DNA of 64,000 nucleotides from the NCBI GenBank assembly GCA_034509495.1, contig CM067522.1, forward strand, positions 17,464,269 through 17,528,268, written 5' to 3'. The position numbers were made by a program, and so were the translations under genes. Below are positions 21,584 to 36,500 of the stretch, in pieces (within the stretch, counting starts at the first letter, position 1; every line of letters begins with the position of its first letter). The notes beneath the pieces were generated by a model. The model was given only the letters and a program-made list of their open reading frames with translations. It was not told where the DNA came from and made no database searches. Source of the stretch: Acestrorhynchus altus. Taxonomy: Eukaryota; Chordata; Actinopteri; Characiformes; Acestrorhynchidae.

Positions 21584-24500
21584 CAGGAGTTTACAGTCGG
21601 ACCTTAGTGAGGTTATCTATCTTCAACATGTCATTATCGGCATCTCCTCTCAGCACTCGCCGCCGTTCACGCGCCACATCCACGTCGTCATCTTCAATCG
21701 GCTGACTGTTCACAGGCACTCTCCTGTACAGAGAGGAGGACAACACCAAGTCCTTTTAGGCTGTTCACATGACGGTCATCTGTGCAACACCACTGGGCAG
21801 CGGGACTTTATCCGTAAACAAAGTGCTACAAGAACTCCATTTATAAGTTACCAGGCTCCTCATTTGCGAACCTGGACTGCAGTCCGGTTCAGGCACAGAG
21901 GCTTCTAGGTAACTGCTGGTATGATGGTCTGCATCCAACAGTTTAACAGTTTCAACCCAAACACGCGTCGAACTTACTGCGCTTTTCTGAGGAAGTTGTA
22001 CTGGCACAGAATAGTGATGAGAAAGCCCACGAAACCCTCTATGGTCATGGCCACCAGTCCACGGGTCACAATGTCCCACTCAAACGGAGACTTCACCTTA
22101 TCAAACTGACCTGCGTTAACACAGCCAAAGTGCATTCATTTCGTTATTACAGGGCAGCAAAGGGCAGCGGGGACACTCCCAGTCGGACGAGCGCATGGCC
22201 TTACCTATCTTAGCGTAGTACTCATTAATGTATTCGTTGTAGGCCATCTCCATCAGCCCGTGACCCAGGTTATAATTAGGAAAGATGAGGAAACACGACT
22301 TCAGATAGCTGTTCACCAGCTTCAGATCCTTGGAGAGGAAACAAAAGCATCCCAATTAAAACCAGACAAGTGCTCCTTTCACTTCACCCAGATCAATTAA
22401 GATAGTGATTATCTCGTTGGCGCTGTACCTTGTCATGTTCGAACAGCTGCAGGAGGAAAGTGGCCACGGTGGCTGTGATTCCGATGAAGAGGTTTATGAC
22501 GATGAGGAAAACGTAGGCAGTGCTGGGCACCTCGAACCAGAACGAGGCAGGATACATGATGGGGGTTATAGACCAGCTAGAAAAGATAAGAGCCATGAGA
22601 TTCAATGCTGATTAACCATCAGATCCTTCCTTCTTCGACTCAGAAACTGACAACATGGCGTGTGAGAGTACGACAGCAGTGCTGCTGGAGTGCTTAAACG
22701 CTGTCCCGTTTCTGCAGTTTGTGTTGGTCCTTCTCAAGTCCTTGGTCAGGGCTCACAGGAGGACGCTGCTGGATGGAGATTTAAGGTTGGTGCACCGTTC
22801 TCAGTCCAGCGGTGAGACTGATGGGTTTAAACACTCCAACAGCACTGCTGCATCTGATCCACCAGCACAACACCCACCAACACGCCTAGCTGTGTCTATG
22901 TCACTACAGTGCTGAGAATGTCCCACCACCCACAGGCTACTGTTTGTATTTACAGAACCACAAAGTGCTCCTCTGTGGTTGAAGGAGCTGATCAAATGCA
23001 CAGTGAATGTAGAAACAGGGAGGTGGTCATAATGTTATGGTTGCTCATAATATTTAATTAACTCTAATAGACTTGATTATGTGGTTTTTTTGACACAGAA
23101 GGACATTCGATTATTAACATGGACAAAAGCCAGTAGGACACGAGTAAAATCAGTAATAGCACCTATTGACTGAAACGTGTCACTTCCAATCTTCACGTGG
23201 TCACCTTCACACCAAAACCTTGTATCTCCATATTCCATTTTTCACTTTCTGACATAATCTGTCAATATAATGATGAATGGACCGATGGAACTGATCCAAA
23301 ATGCCAATAATATTTTTCCATTTCCTTTGAAATTTAAGAATTTTTCCTCCATTTCCTGGCAGTTTTTGCTGCAACAACGTCTGGATACATCCTCACAAAC
23401 AGGTTCTAGACATTCATTCTCACGGCCCCTTTCATCTTGGTTCTGACTCATTAGTGTGTTGTGTGTGCAGTGCGTTTGTGTACCCATAGAGCAGGAAAAG
23501 AGCGAGCACCGCCGGGAAGTTTTTGGGAGACGTGTACGCAGGAAGGTCAAACACGAACAGAATGAGAATGCAGCATGTGGCCGGAACCAGGTAATTGAGC
23601 TAGAGCGAGAGGGAGGGAGGGAGGGAGGTGAAGGACAGAGTGAGAACCCATTTCAGTACAAATCTCAGCAACACAACACTGAAACAGCAACGCCTCTTCG
23701 TCCGGCTCCACCTCACCATGTCCCATATGTAGTTGGCTAGCCAGTAGATGACGGGGTCGCATCCGCTGACAAACTGCAGGTGCTTGGCCTTGGTGGACTT
23801 CTCGGCCACCAGGAAGACCACAAAGCTGGCTGGTACGAAGGACATGGCCACGATGATGAAGATAGCGATGACAACATCGGTGCCCTGGAGCCTGGCGGAG
23901 AGAGAGAGAGAGAAAGAGGAGATGCTAGGAAAGTGTCTAAAAAAGAAAGGAAGAATGAATGTAATCTGACAGCAAACAAGGATCCTTACAGATAGTCAAG
24001 AGAAAGGCTGGCACTGGTCCTGTTCATGGGATGATTGGTCACTGTGATGCCTAAACGCACAAACACATTGAGCAAAATGGATCAATCACAAACACAAACA
24101 TCGAGACCCTTCATATCTAGGCCTTTTCTTCAGCTATTAATGGAACACTGTGCTGCATTCTGCATTATGGTGGTCTTATGAACAACACTTCTGAGATGAG
24201 ACGAAGGCCTACGAATAGGACGGAGAGACGTTTCTCAGTCTGCACAAGTATTGATCCTGAAATGCTGCACCTGTATCCGATCAGGGGACCAGCAGCATGA
24301 ACCAATGACGTGAACCAGCTGAGACTCCGCCTTCCTCTCTCCTCATTCACGTTCTTCTGTGAGATTATTGACGGGTTGCAAAGTACAAATCTGATTACTG
24401 ACCGACTCGTTTAAACTCGCACTTTTCTCGTGATCTGATTACATATGAAGTACATATGAAGGTGTTGATCAGAAAAATCAACAGTCAGAGAGAACAAAAC

Positions 24501-27500
24501 CGGTCTCTCTGGATGGGTAGATGGCGCTCTCTCCCCACAGGACTGGCACAAGCATATGTTTGCCTTTGTATCAGAGCTGGGAACCCGGCATTTTCCTCCG
24601 GAGCAGATCAAAAACAGGCGCTGGCTGGCTTCACAGGTGTCGGAGGAGACGTGCTCGTCTTCGCTGTCCTAGTGTTGGGAGCATTGTATGTAATGGGGAG
24701 AGTCCTAATTGGGTTGGGTAACTGGCAAATCCATAATCCATACAGAACCAAGTTGGTAGAAGGTTCTGTTCAGAACTAAAACGTCTCTTTTATGGCATCA
24801 CTCATAAAAAAATAAACTTTTTATGAGTGTATTTGAAAAAAGCCTGACTGATCCTTTCTGTCTCCCAGTTTATTATCCAATAACAATTATTAGCCTGACA
24901 TGCAGGAGTACGTGGTTATGAGCGCAAAGACAGGAGTTTAGTGTTCAAGAGGTTAAATGCAGCTACAGCATTTGACATTTCATGTGAAAGAACGTCGGTA
25001 TCAAATATGACATTCTCAGTGTAACGCCACTAAGCTTGGACGCTCACCATAAGCCGCAGGGTTGCCTTTGCTGAGGGGTAGGTTGGCCCGCAGGATGGCA
25101 TTGTTGAGCACGTTAAGATAGGTGGGCATGCTGTGGTAGCCTTTGTTATTGTACAGCACCTGTAAAGGAAAGGAGAAGCGAAAAACACCTAACGTTCAGA
25201 CCAGACGTGACCTTCAGGGACATCGGCGCGCAGAACGGGGCGCTTTCTCACCTGGGCTGATCGCCGCACTGCTATTTTGCGCACCATGGGTGGCGTCTTC
25301 CTCCCAAACGATGCTGGGACTGACTTCTGGATGTTTCCAACAGTGATGCCTCCATACCTGCAGCGCAACAGTACCATAGAAAAAACACTGTTTGCGGCTA
25401 TGCAACGTAGAAATTCCATATTCGACTGTTTGCTTTTGCTTCCTTTAATCATTTGACTCCGTTTACGGTATGTACCTGTGCAGTCTCAGGCGGTCCGAGG
25501 TGTAGAGGAGGTACTCAGAGACGTTGCGGCCGGTGATGTTCACCAGGATGTCCCCGGTGACCACTTTCATGAGGGGTGGTCTTCCCCCGACACCACTGGG
25601 GCATGAGAAGCCTGTGCCTTGCATGGAGCAGATACAGCGCACCGGCTCATGGATGGACAGGGGCAGCGGAGGAGGGGACGTCACCATCTCTGCACACGCC
25701 CAAAAAGAAGACGCACGTCAGTACGAGTAATAATCATAATCAATAACCTGCTTATATATCACTTTTCATGAGGTGCGAAATACAGGGGGTCCTGTGTAGA
25801 TAGCAACGGTCAGTCTTACCGTGTACAGTGGTTGGCGGTGTGGCCGTGTAGTTCCAGAGGCCATCCTCGAAGCGAGGCTCTGGGTCATCAGATGGAGCAG
25901 GGGACGGGGGTGGTGGGACGAAGTTGGATAGGGGGACGCCCTGGGTAAAGGAGTCCAGGCACATGGAGTCAAAATAGCGGGCAGCCAGTGTTTTGGAGTT
26001 GTTGGCGTAGGGGTTGAGGGTCTGGGCCAGTTGGTCCAGGGTGCTGTTGAAGGGTGTTTTCAGGACGCAGGTGGCGCCCACGCCGGAGGGCAACTGCAGG
26101 GTGCTGATTATCTTTTGGGGGTTTGCGTCTGGTGATAGTTTACTCCTGGAGCAGGGTGGAGGGAGAAATAAACATTAAGGGAACGTCAGTTTCGGTGCAG
26201 GTTCCTCAGAGAACACGTCTTATGTTTTTGATGAAAGAAAACGTACAAAATGAGCCCAAATATAGATTTGAAAAACATGTGCATCACATTCAGACGAGAG
26301 AAATCGCTCCCTTCCATACTGTGATGTGAACATGCCCTCCTGGCCGGGATGCTCCGATTACGTATTCACCTGTACTGCAGTCGGTCCTCGTTGGCATAGG
26401 GGATGAAGTTTCCTCTGGGCTGGGTGTAGTTGTGATACTGAGAGGGTGAAAGGATGAGGGGGGGTAGGTCACCTACAAAAGCAAAACAAAAGAGAGGCAG
26501 CAGTTTTTATAGCAGATCTGTAAAATATGGTTGTTTTTTGTACATTTTTTAATTTATTATAACGTTGTAGATACTGTATATACTACACTTTATCAATTAT
26601 CCATTTCTTGTACAGTTTCGCTGTCCTTTTGATACTGTAACATTGCGGTATTGGTAGATGGTTGCTATGGTGTTGCTAAGTGGTTGTGATGTTATCCCAG
26701 GTGGTTGGTATAGTGTTACTAGATGACTTCTTTAATGTGGCTACATGGTTTCTATGATATTCCAGGTGATTGCTATGTGGATGCTAGGATGTTGCTAGGT
26801 GATTGCTTTGAGACTGCTATGGTATCTCACGTAGATGTTATGGTGTTGCTAATTGGTTGCTATGGAGCTGCTTTGTGGTTGCTAGGTGGTTGATACAGTG
26901 TTGCTAATTAGTTGCTACATGGCTGATATAGTGTTTCAAAGTGACTGCAATGGTTTTGCTTAGTGGTTGCAAGGGGGCTGCTAAATGGTTGCAGTGGTAC
27001 CCCATTTGGTTGGCAGGGTGTTACTCGTGTATTTATATCATCACAAAACGGCCATGCAAAATTCATAACGAATTGCATGAATCATAATAAATACAAAAAC
27101 AATCCACAATATGAAACTTTGTAAAACACGTCTCGTTAATGTATTAAACCTTGCTCCATCTCACCTATCTCGGGCACGGACAGAGCAACGGTCATGGCCA
27201 CGCAAACGAAGAAAGCAGGCAGTAGGATCTGGGAAAAGAGGCCCTTGGTGTTTCTCTTGGCACAGTGGAACCTCTTAACGATGAGGCCGTGGAACTGACG
27301 CAGCTTGAGCCACCAGCCCTCCAGCTTGAAGCTGCCCTGACCCTCAAGCACGACCGGCTCTGGAGAGCATGACGCCTCATCTGGGGAAACACAGAGTCAC
27401 ACTGGAAATGAAGGTATGCATTGGGGTTAGACTTGTATATGGATGCTTACAGACTGACCAACGTCTCTAGCCATCTCTTTATGCATTTCTTTCTGGTTGT

Positions 27501-30500
27501 GGTGGGTCCAAGCCAGGTATACCCACTGGACAGAGCACCTGTCTATAGCAGGACACGCACACATACCCATTCACTCATGACTAAGGCCAATATAGCATGT
27601 CCGATTCATGTATCGTGTGTGTTTATAATTATAATTTAGGATTAGGATTATAATAGGATTATAAATAGGATTATAATTTTATAGTAACACACTCACCTCT
27701 AAGGCTGGCAGAGTCTGGGTCCTGGTTGTTATTAAACAGGGGGCAGTATTCTCCATAAAAGTCGGAATATGGTCCACCCTCATCGCCCCGCACTGATCCC
27801 AGAGAGGAGTCGGAGTGCAGCGAGGCCTGACTGGGACTCAGTTTGGAACACATCACCAGATTGCTCAACTCAACCTCTGGCCTCGTCACTGCACCAACCA
27901 CAGCTCCATCAGCCTGCGGCCCAGCCAGAGATGAAGGCTTACCCGCAGAGGATCCCCCAGGAGAGTCCTTCATATCTGAGAGAGATCAAAAGAACAGTGG
28001 AACATGGAAATCAAATCAAAGATGATCTAGATCAATGTATTTCAAGATCTCTCCAGTAGTGTCCCTAAAATGCAACGTCCATCTCTTTCAGGGGTCTGAA
28101 ATGCATGTTTGTTTTCGACATGTCCACTCACTGTCCACTCTATTAGACACTCCTACCTAGCTGCTCCACCTTGTAGATGTAACATTACAGAGATAAGCTC
28201 ATCTATTTCTGCAGTTTATGTTGATCCTGCTCTAGTCCTTCATCAGGGTTCACGGAACGGTTTTGGCTGGACTTTTGTGCTTGGTGGTCTGTTCTCAGTC
28301 CAGCAGTGACACTGAGGGGTTTAAACACTTCAGCAGCACTGCTGTGTCTGATCCACTCACACCAGCACAACACACACTAACACACCACCACATCGGTGTC
28401 ACTGCAGTGCTGAGAACGACCCACCACCCACATAATACCTGCTCTTAAACTTAGAGTTACAGCTAAAGTTGTGTACAAAAGCTTTTAAGAACAACACTAT
28501 CTTGAAATCTCCTCACCTGCGTCGCTGTTCTCCATAGAAAGGTCTTCCTCTGACACTTTGAGGAAAACCTCCTCCAGTGTGGTGTCCATCACTCCAAAAC
28601 TGGTGAGGGCCAAGCTGTCCAGACTTTGCTCCAGGGCCTGTGAGGAGATAACACAACTCAGGTCCACAGTGGTCTAAATACAGCATCTCACACATCTAAT
28701 TTCAGTTTACTTTTGAAAGAAAATTCTAATATACAATTAGAAATGAAACAGCCAAAAGTATTGGGACACGTGCGCATTCATTGTTTCTTCCGAAGACAAC
28801 GATTGAGTAGGTGTCCCAATACTTTTGTAGTTATAGTGTAGGTGTGTACCTGAAACAATCTCTCAAAGCATCCCTTTTTGACGGCCTCCGACGGCAAGAC
28901 GTAGGACAGTTCCGTGTTGGAGTCGGACACCAGCAGGCAGGAGGCCACGTACTGTCGGATAAACTGAGTGACTCTGCTCTCTGAACATGGCGAGAGGGAG
29001 GAGGACGGGGGCACACTCGACTGATCTGCGGACACAAACAGTTTAAATACAGCGTGGAGAGGAAAGACTGCAAATGTGGCAGAACCAACTGCAACCGTGA
29101 CGACCTAAACTCCAAAAACCTTCTCAACTTTCAATGGAGGTGAGTGTAGAAAGTCATTTTGGAGCATTTCTATTGGTCCATTCATCGGGAAGTTTTGATA
29201 CAGTGTAATACAACTGCCAAATTCACATTATGTCAAAACAATGTCAAAAAAAGTGAGAATCTGACTGAACATATGCATTATGTGCTTGTAGATCAGCATA
29301 GATACAATGCCAACTACACCATGCTTTTGTTATTGCCAGAAACAACAGCAACCTCCGTGAATCAAGGGTCACTCAGCACTGCAGTGACACTGACATGGTA
29401 GTGGTATATGAGTGTGTGTTGCACTGGTATGAGTGGATCAGACATAGCAGTGCTGCTGGACTGAGAACCAGCCAAGCCCATCCTGTGATCAGCATCTTGT
29501 GAGCCCCGATGAAGGACTAGAGGACTTGTTTTGCACCACAGTGTCAATATGTTTAACCACTGGGTCAGAACATCTCCAAAATATCTGGTAGTTCCTGATG
29601 GGTGCTTCTCAGTATCTGTCAAAGGTGGTCCAAGGAACATCCTGTTAAGCTGAGACAGGGTTATGGGCACCTCGGGCTCACTGACGCTTAGGGAGATCCC
29701 ACCCCACAACTTATGGAACTTAAAAGGATATGCAGTAACATCAAGGTGCCACAGATATGTGGCACAGATACCACAGGACACCTTCAGAGGTGTCAGTTGA
29801 TGTCAATGTTATAGAAGACATTTTCCATGACTCGAATGTCTATGTCTGGCGGTGAGATGAATGTACCAAATCAGAAGCACACAGAGTTCAGGAGACAAGA
29901 ACGTAGGACACTTTCAGGTCTCACCTGCAGCATTTGAGTCAATCTGCTTCTTGACCAGCGTAAGCTTGTATCCGTCCCCATAGGTGCTCTTGAGGAAGAG
30001 TGGAGAGCCGCAGCACTTCAGCTTTCCATGAGAGATAATGGCGATGCGGTCACCCAGCAGGTCGGCTTCGTCCATGTGGTGGGTGGAGAGGAGGATGGTC
30101 CGACCTGCACACGCACAAACATAAAATACAGTTAAAAAACTAAATGGATTTCAGTGCTAATGAGAAGGAGGATAAAGGTTAGCAGGAACAATAAATTATT
30201 ACAAAATTATAAAAAATCATGTCCCTCAGTTTGGCGCTGGATATAATGCAACATGCCAGATGTCTCGGAATAGAGTTGAGTAGAGGTTCCTAATGGTGTC
30301 CTGTGATAATCCATCCAATGCAGCTGGAATATTCTCACTCCGGCAGTAGGGGTATTGATAGCACGCTCATTAGTATAACACACATTTTCAGTTGGAGGAT
30401 AGGTCAGACAAATTCACGACTCTTCACTGAAGATGACCTGCTGCCATGTCCAGGACAGTCCACACCACTGTAGTCTTCAGTGAAGCTGAGGTGGTACTAT

Positions 30501-33500
30501 GGACAGTCATGGTAATGGTCTGTGTGCATGTAGTCCGGTGTCGCACCTCCATCTGCCACCAACAAGATGAACGTCTGCAATTGCAGCTGTTGGATCAGTC
30601 AGTGCATGTAGGACAATCCCTCGGCTCACCCTCTCCGGTTTGCGTAGGTCTCCCAGTTCCTTGATGTCGCTGGTGCGTGCCTTCTACTATTGACTTCCAC
30701 TGCTCAAGTAGCTTCCTTACTCTCCTCTGAGGCACAGCGACGAGGCCCGTCCTTGCTTCAAACCTACACACCAAGCTTCGATCCTGTTGCTTGGTTTCTT
30801 CTGGGTGAAACCCTTTTTGTTGGAACAAACGTCTATGAACAGAAGATGCCACTTTGTGTACGATGTACCATGTTATGCATGTATCAACCCATTCGTTATT
30901 AGCAATATAACCTATTTGGCCACTGTGCTGGTTCTCACCCTGTTTGTATTTAAGGATGAGGTCCCAGATGGCTCGCCGGGCATACGGGTCAACTCCTGCA
31001 GTGGGTTCGTCCAGAATGACTGCCCGAGAACCGCCCACAAATGCAATGGCCACTGACAGCTTTCTCTTCATGCCTCCCGACAGCGTCTGCACCAGACTAT
31101 GACGCTTATTAGACAGCTCCAGATCCTCAATCATTCTGGAATTTAAACACAAGACATCGTCTGTGTAATTAATAACAGAATTCCCATCAGATGGACAGCA
31201 AGAGGGTCAGTAAATATAAACCAGAAAGTATTTAGACATAAAGAAGAATCCAATGAAAATGTACTATTGCTAGATAATTCTGCAATTACGTCTCCAGGGC
31301 CATAATGCGTGGATCTGAGGGGTCTGGAGGTAATATTGAATCGTGTGAATTTTATGCTACTGAACTTTACTGATGCTCCTCTTTTGTTCAGGAACGATGG
31401 CTGTGTTAAAGCTATTACAGGGTGATAATGAGGCCATTATATGAAGTAATAGAGGTGGGATGCAGCACAGGAACCCATCTAAAGGCCCATAATCTACATT
31501 TCATTCATCTTTCTGGTGCAGGTTGAGGTGGTTCTGGAGCAAACCCGGAATCACTGGGTGCAAGGCAGGCACACCTGGACCAAATTCCTAAATTAAAATA
31601 ATTTTCAAAACTGTCCAACCTTAATAAACTACACTGACCGGCCGTAACACCACCTGTCTCTGAAGGCGTCCTGTGGTGTGTGACACCAGGACTAACGTTA
31701 CATCAGATCCATTAAGACTTGCAAGTTGAGAGATGGGCCATGAGCATCAATGAGCCTTAGGGTCTGTTCTTGCAGGTCCTTTGATTAGTACTGACCACTA
31801 CATACTGGGAATACCGCAAGAGATGCTCTGAACCAGTCGTGAAGCTGTCACAAGTAGCTCAGATCCGTTTTGCCCATTTTTCCTGCTTTCAACACCATAA
31901 CTGAGTTCATCAGTCAGTGGTACTATTGTTATGGCTGATGGGTGTAGTAGATGAACCAGTTTAAATGAACGGAACATTCTGTTCCACCTGAAAAACTTAG
32001 GGAGGCAATACTAATAAAGGCACTTCAGCAAACTTCTCTGGACTCAGCAGACCATCATATGTAAATGTCTTCATGGTTGTGACATTATGAACCTTAAAGA
32101 ACATCTGCAAAGTATCTAAGACGGTTCACAAAGGTGAGGGAACGTGGTCATACCTGCAACGAGCCCTTTAAAAATGAAGGGATGTAAAGTAGTGAGTAGT
32201 GAATGAATGTGTGGACTGACTTGTCCATCTCTTTGCGAATGTCCTCTTCTGCCATTCCCTTCAGGCGCGAGTAGAACCACAGGTGCTCCTCCACACTCAG
32301 CTTGTCAAAGAGCACGTTGTGCTGGGGGCACATGCCCAGGTTCTGTCGGATGCGCTCCATCTCCGTGCGGATGTCGTGGCCGTAGATCGTAGCCGAGCCA
32401 GAGGTGGGAGGGAACAGTCCAGTGAGGATGGACCTAAGGAACAGTCATATCTCAGTGACCAAGCAGTCACTAAGGACGCTTTCATATCTCAGTGACCAAG
32501 CAGTCACTAAAGACGCTTTCACAGTTCAATTTTTTTCAATTCCATTCTCTTCACCTTTTCACTCCGCAAACAAATCGGACCATGGTTCATTTGATCCGGA
32601 CTGAGGCTACCTCTTTAGGTCGGACCAAATTCTGGTCCTGTAGTCTGCAGCACCTTTCACACTTGGTTTTTTGGTTTGGTCCAAAAATCTGCTCCAAACA
32701 AAGCAGGCGTGAAAGCTGTCACCGGCTGTTTGCAGTATTCAATGCTGTCATGCTGACGCACTAACGGTGAACACAGCAATGAAACGTGAAACATCAAAGG
32801 AACCTGTGACAAGACAAACAACCAGCCTCCACACATCACATCCACCTACACACACTATTCAGCAGACATACACAGTGACACCGTGTGCACATGTGCCCAG
32901 AGCAGTGAGCAGCCTGTAGGGTAGCACTTGGGGACTAGTTTGGGGGTAGGTCCCTTGATCAAGGTCACTTCAGTCGTAAGTCCAGCAGGGACTGGACTGG
33001 CAACTTAATTCAGCCCTGGATTTGTATACTGGTCGGCCCTTTTTCAGCAAACAGAGGGTGGGTCCCTTTTGATCTGTTCTTCTTTGTCAATGGGGCAGTG
33101 GGAGAGGTGGAAGTGGATCCCTTTTGATCAATTGCCCTTGGCCAACTGGCTTGCTGACCGGCCCCTTCAACCTCTCAGCAGCCCTGGTTCTTCCAATGGC
33201 CATCCCTGCCTTTCAGTCACAAGGCCGCTTCTCTTACCTCAGGCCACGACTGCCTTTTGGTCTCAAGTTAAAGTGGTGGCTAAGATTTAAAAAACATCCT
33301 GAAACAGTTCTAACGATTTCTGCATATTTGAGCCCTTTAAAAGGACACCAAGAGCCTGTTTACACCCGAAATGAACACAGATCCAGTTTGGAATTCACTT
33401 GTCCACATGAAAATCCTGGTTAAAAACACCCCAAAGACACATTGTGATCAGACTGTGATCAGATTACTCAAACCACAATCAGGGCTGGTCAGAGATCTGT

Positions 33501-36500
33501 CTACCTTCTGTCAGTGCAAGCAGATATACATCTATCAGTTAATACAAGCACGAATTACTTAGGATCTTGGCTCTCTCTCTCATATGTGTGTGTGAATATG
33601 TGTGTGAGGGTGTGCACTAGTGCTCATGCCTGTTTACCGGTAGATGACAGTGGTATTATAGAGTGAATTCCCTCGTATTATAGAGTGAATGGTCTGATAG
33701 AGTCGTTACAGGATTGGGAAAACCGTCTACTGTCTCCCAGAGCAGGACGGTTTTGATGAGAAACCCTTGTTTACATGGTGTAAAATGAAAGTAAAGTGTC
33801 AGTGTGCTTTCTATGCAGACCCTGGTAACACCGGGGATCAATTTAATGTGTTTTTAATGTTAAAGTGTAAACAGAATCTGGTCGAAGTATATACAAATAT
33901 TATCCTGGCTAATGACAAAGCAAAGCATGTTAATGCCAGAAGTAAACAGACGGTTACCCACTCTTACTGGCAGCCTAGCTAACAGGACTGCTCACACACA
34001 CTTCGCTCACACACACACTCTCACATGGTAGTGGTCTTGCCGGCGCCGTTATGTCCGAGGAAAGAGACGACCTGGTTCTCATGCAGGTTTAAGCTCAGCT
34101 TGTTCAGAGCCAGCTTGCTTCCCGTCTTGTACACTTTGGTGAGTTTGTCTATGCAGACCACCAGAGGCAGGTGACTGGGCTCCTCTTCGATTCCACGGGT
34201 TTCCTCTGCAGGCAAAAACAGTCGCATTGACAATTCAACAACCTAAGAAATCATGAAATCAACAAGTTTGTAAGAGCGACTTTACAGAAGGAAAAAAAAA
34301 AAAGCTAGTTTCAATGGAAGTCGATGCACAAATATTTTATTCCAAGTCATTCTGGAGAATTTCTATTGGTCTATTCATCATGAAATTTTAATACAATGTA
34401 ATACACACGCCAGGTTCACATTATAGTGAAAGAATGATTGCTGGTTGAATCCGCATACATACAATGCTAACTACACCATGCTTTTGTTATTGCTAGAAAC
34501 AATGCAACTTCCGTGAGTTAAACACTGGGTCTGATTCCCACTGAACTGGCAGATCTATTGATATTGGCTCAATATTGGCTCATTCTCAGCACTGCAGCGA
34601 CACTGACATGGTAACGATGCGTTTGTGTGTGTTATGCTGGTACGCAGTGGATCAGAGACCTGGGAACAGTCCTCCAAACAGAAATGTGAAAACAAAATAT
34701 AAAGAATAACTGCCAGATTTAAAATAGACATTTCATGTGACTGTGATGAATATAAATATTAATATCTTAATAAAATGAGTATTAAATTGTAAAGCCTCAT
34801 TCATACAGGCAACAAATCATCAATGAAGAGTAAATCCATAATAAATAAGTGTATATGAAATATAGTGGTGAGTAGTTCGGTGAATGGGGGGTTGGGGTTC
34901 TAGTAGATATGACATTAATAATGTCATTATATAGCAGCTCTCACTCTGTATGACATACTGTAGTATTTGTAAGATACAGGACTGGAAAGCAGCTCATCTA
35001 AAACCTCGGCCAATTAAAATCAGTTATACCTGAGCGCCTGTGCTCCATGGCACATGCCTGATCCTCCTCCATCACACTCAGCCTGGCATTGCTCCCCCAC
35101 GGCCACTCCCACGTCTCAATGCGCCCACTGCCCAGCCAGTAGGATTTCTGCAGGGGGAAGTACCATGGCCGGGGCAGCCCATACATCCCTGCAAAGTGGA
35201 GGAGTATTATGGAGATCCAGAGCATAAAATGCAGTTCTTAAACTCTTTAAAGCTCATTACCGCAGGACACAGACCCCATGAGGATAAAGCTCGTGACGGG
35301 TAGTTTTTACACAACGTACTCTCTGATGAGAACAGCTGACAGTGACCTATAATTAAGCCTTACTGATGCACTTCGACAGAACAACTCATAAAGGAGTATG
35401 AGCTGAAGCTGCAGTTCTTAGGAAGGGGAATGCGGGGAACGTTGTGTACTCTGCTTATAAATAACACAACATTCATTACAACATCATGTTAAATCTGACC
35501 TATACATGCTGTACCCACAACGGCACTCTTTCTCCGCTGAGTCATTCTGCTAAATGGGTGCCATTTGCATCTGCAATGTCTGATGAGCTGCATTAAGCAC
35601 AAAACGTGTGTTCCTGTTAACATGAGAAAGGGTACCATCCTATTTTTAATAATTGTTCATTAGTACATGGCCATTTTCACATGTCCCTAATGAGCAACAT
35701 GACATTTGCATAGAAAATCAAACCATTATTTTCGTGACCATGTGTGTGTCATTGTTTACTTCAACAAAACATATTTTGAGAAGCACCTTTTTATAAATAC
35801 CATTGGCAATAACTGACCATTATTTAGACAATTGAGAGAAAATTGGCTTTGAAGTAGTCAAAATAAAATAAAAAACAGCCTAAATGTCCTTTATTATTTT
35901 TGTTATTTATGTATGCATCAATATTATCCCATCTCAGGACTTTAATTCTGAAATTTGAACACAGTGAACAAAGAAAGCGAGCAAAGAGCCCCTTCCTTCT
36001 CATTTTTGTCTGTAACCCAATATCTGGGTCAGTGTATTCATGAGCCCCGCCCCCTTTCTCTGATCAGTCAGAGTCTGTGTGCAGGTTGAGCGTGTACATG
36101 TGGACAGAGCAGTAAACATGCACTGGAAGCTCCTTTGGCATTTAAACTGCGATTTTATTCAGTTGGAAACGAGTGAATTGAAGCTGTTTTCCAAGCTGGA
36201 TTAAGTCTCGTAGTGTGTTATGATACATCTATTATCATTTCTGTAAGTTACTCTGATCCTGAGATATGAAGCCAAGATGTGTATAACTGGATCTTGGATT
36301 CTATGAGTTAATAAGGATTTTATGGCTGTTTTTGGAAGATGAACACACCTCTTTTGTTATGGATTTTAGAACTAATCTAAAATTGGCAGCTGTTTTGTAG
36401 AATCATTACTAGATGTAACATTTTCCTGGAAATGAGAAATTTGGTAGCACATCATCAATGCTTCTACCATTTCTCAAGACAGCAGCCACTGAAACTAGAC

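Noticed and set aside
30595..30938. Continuation of exon w22's frame for about 115 codons
   Set aside because: A consensus GTGAGA donor ends w22 at 30939 and exon w23 continues the ABCA2 protein in frame. The extension has no homology.
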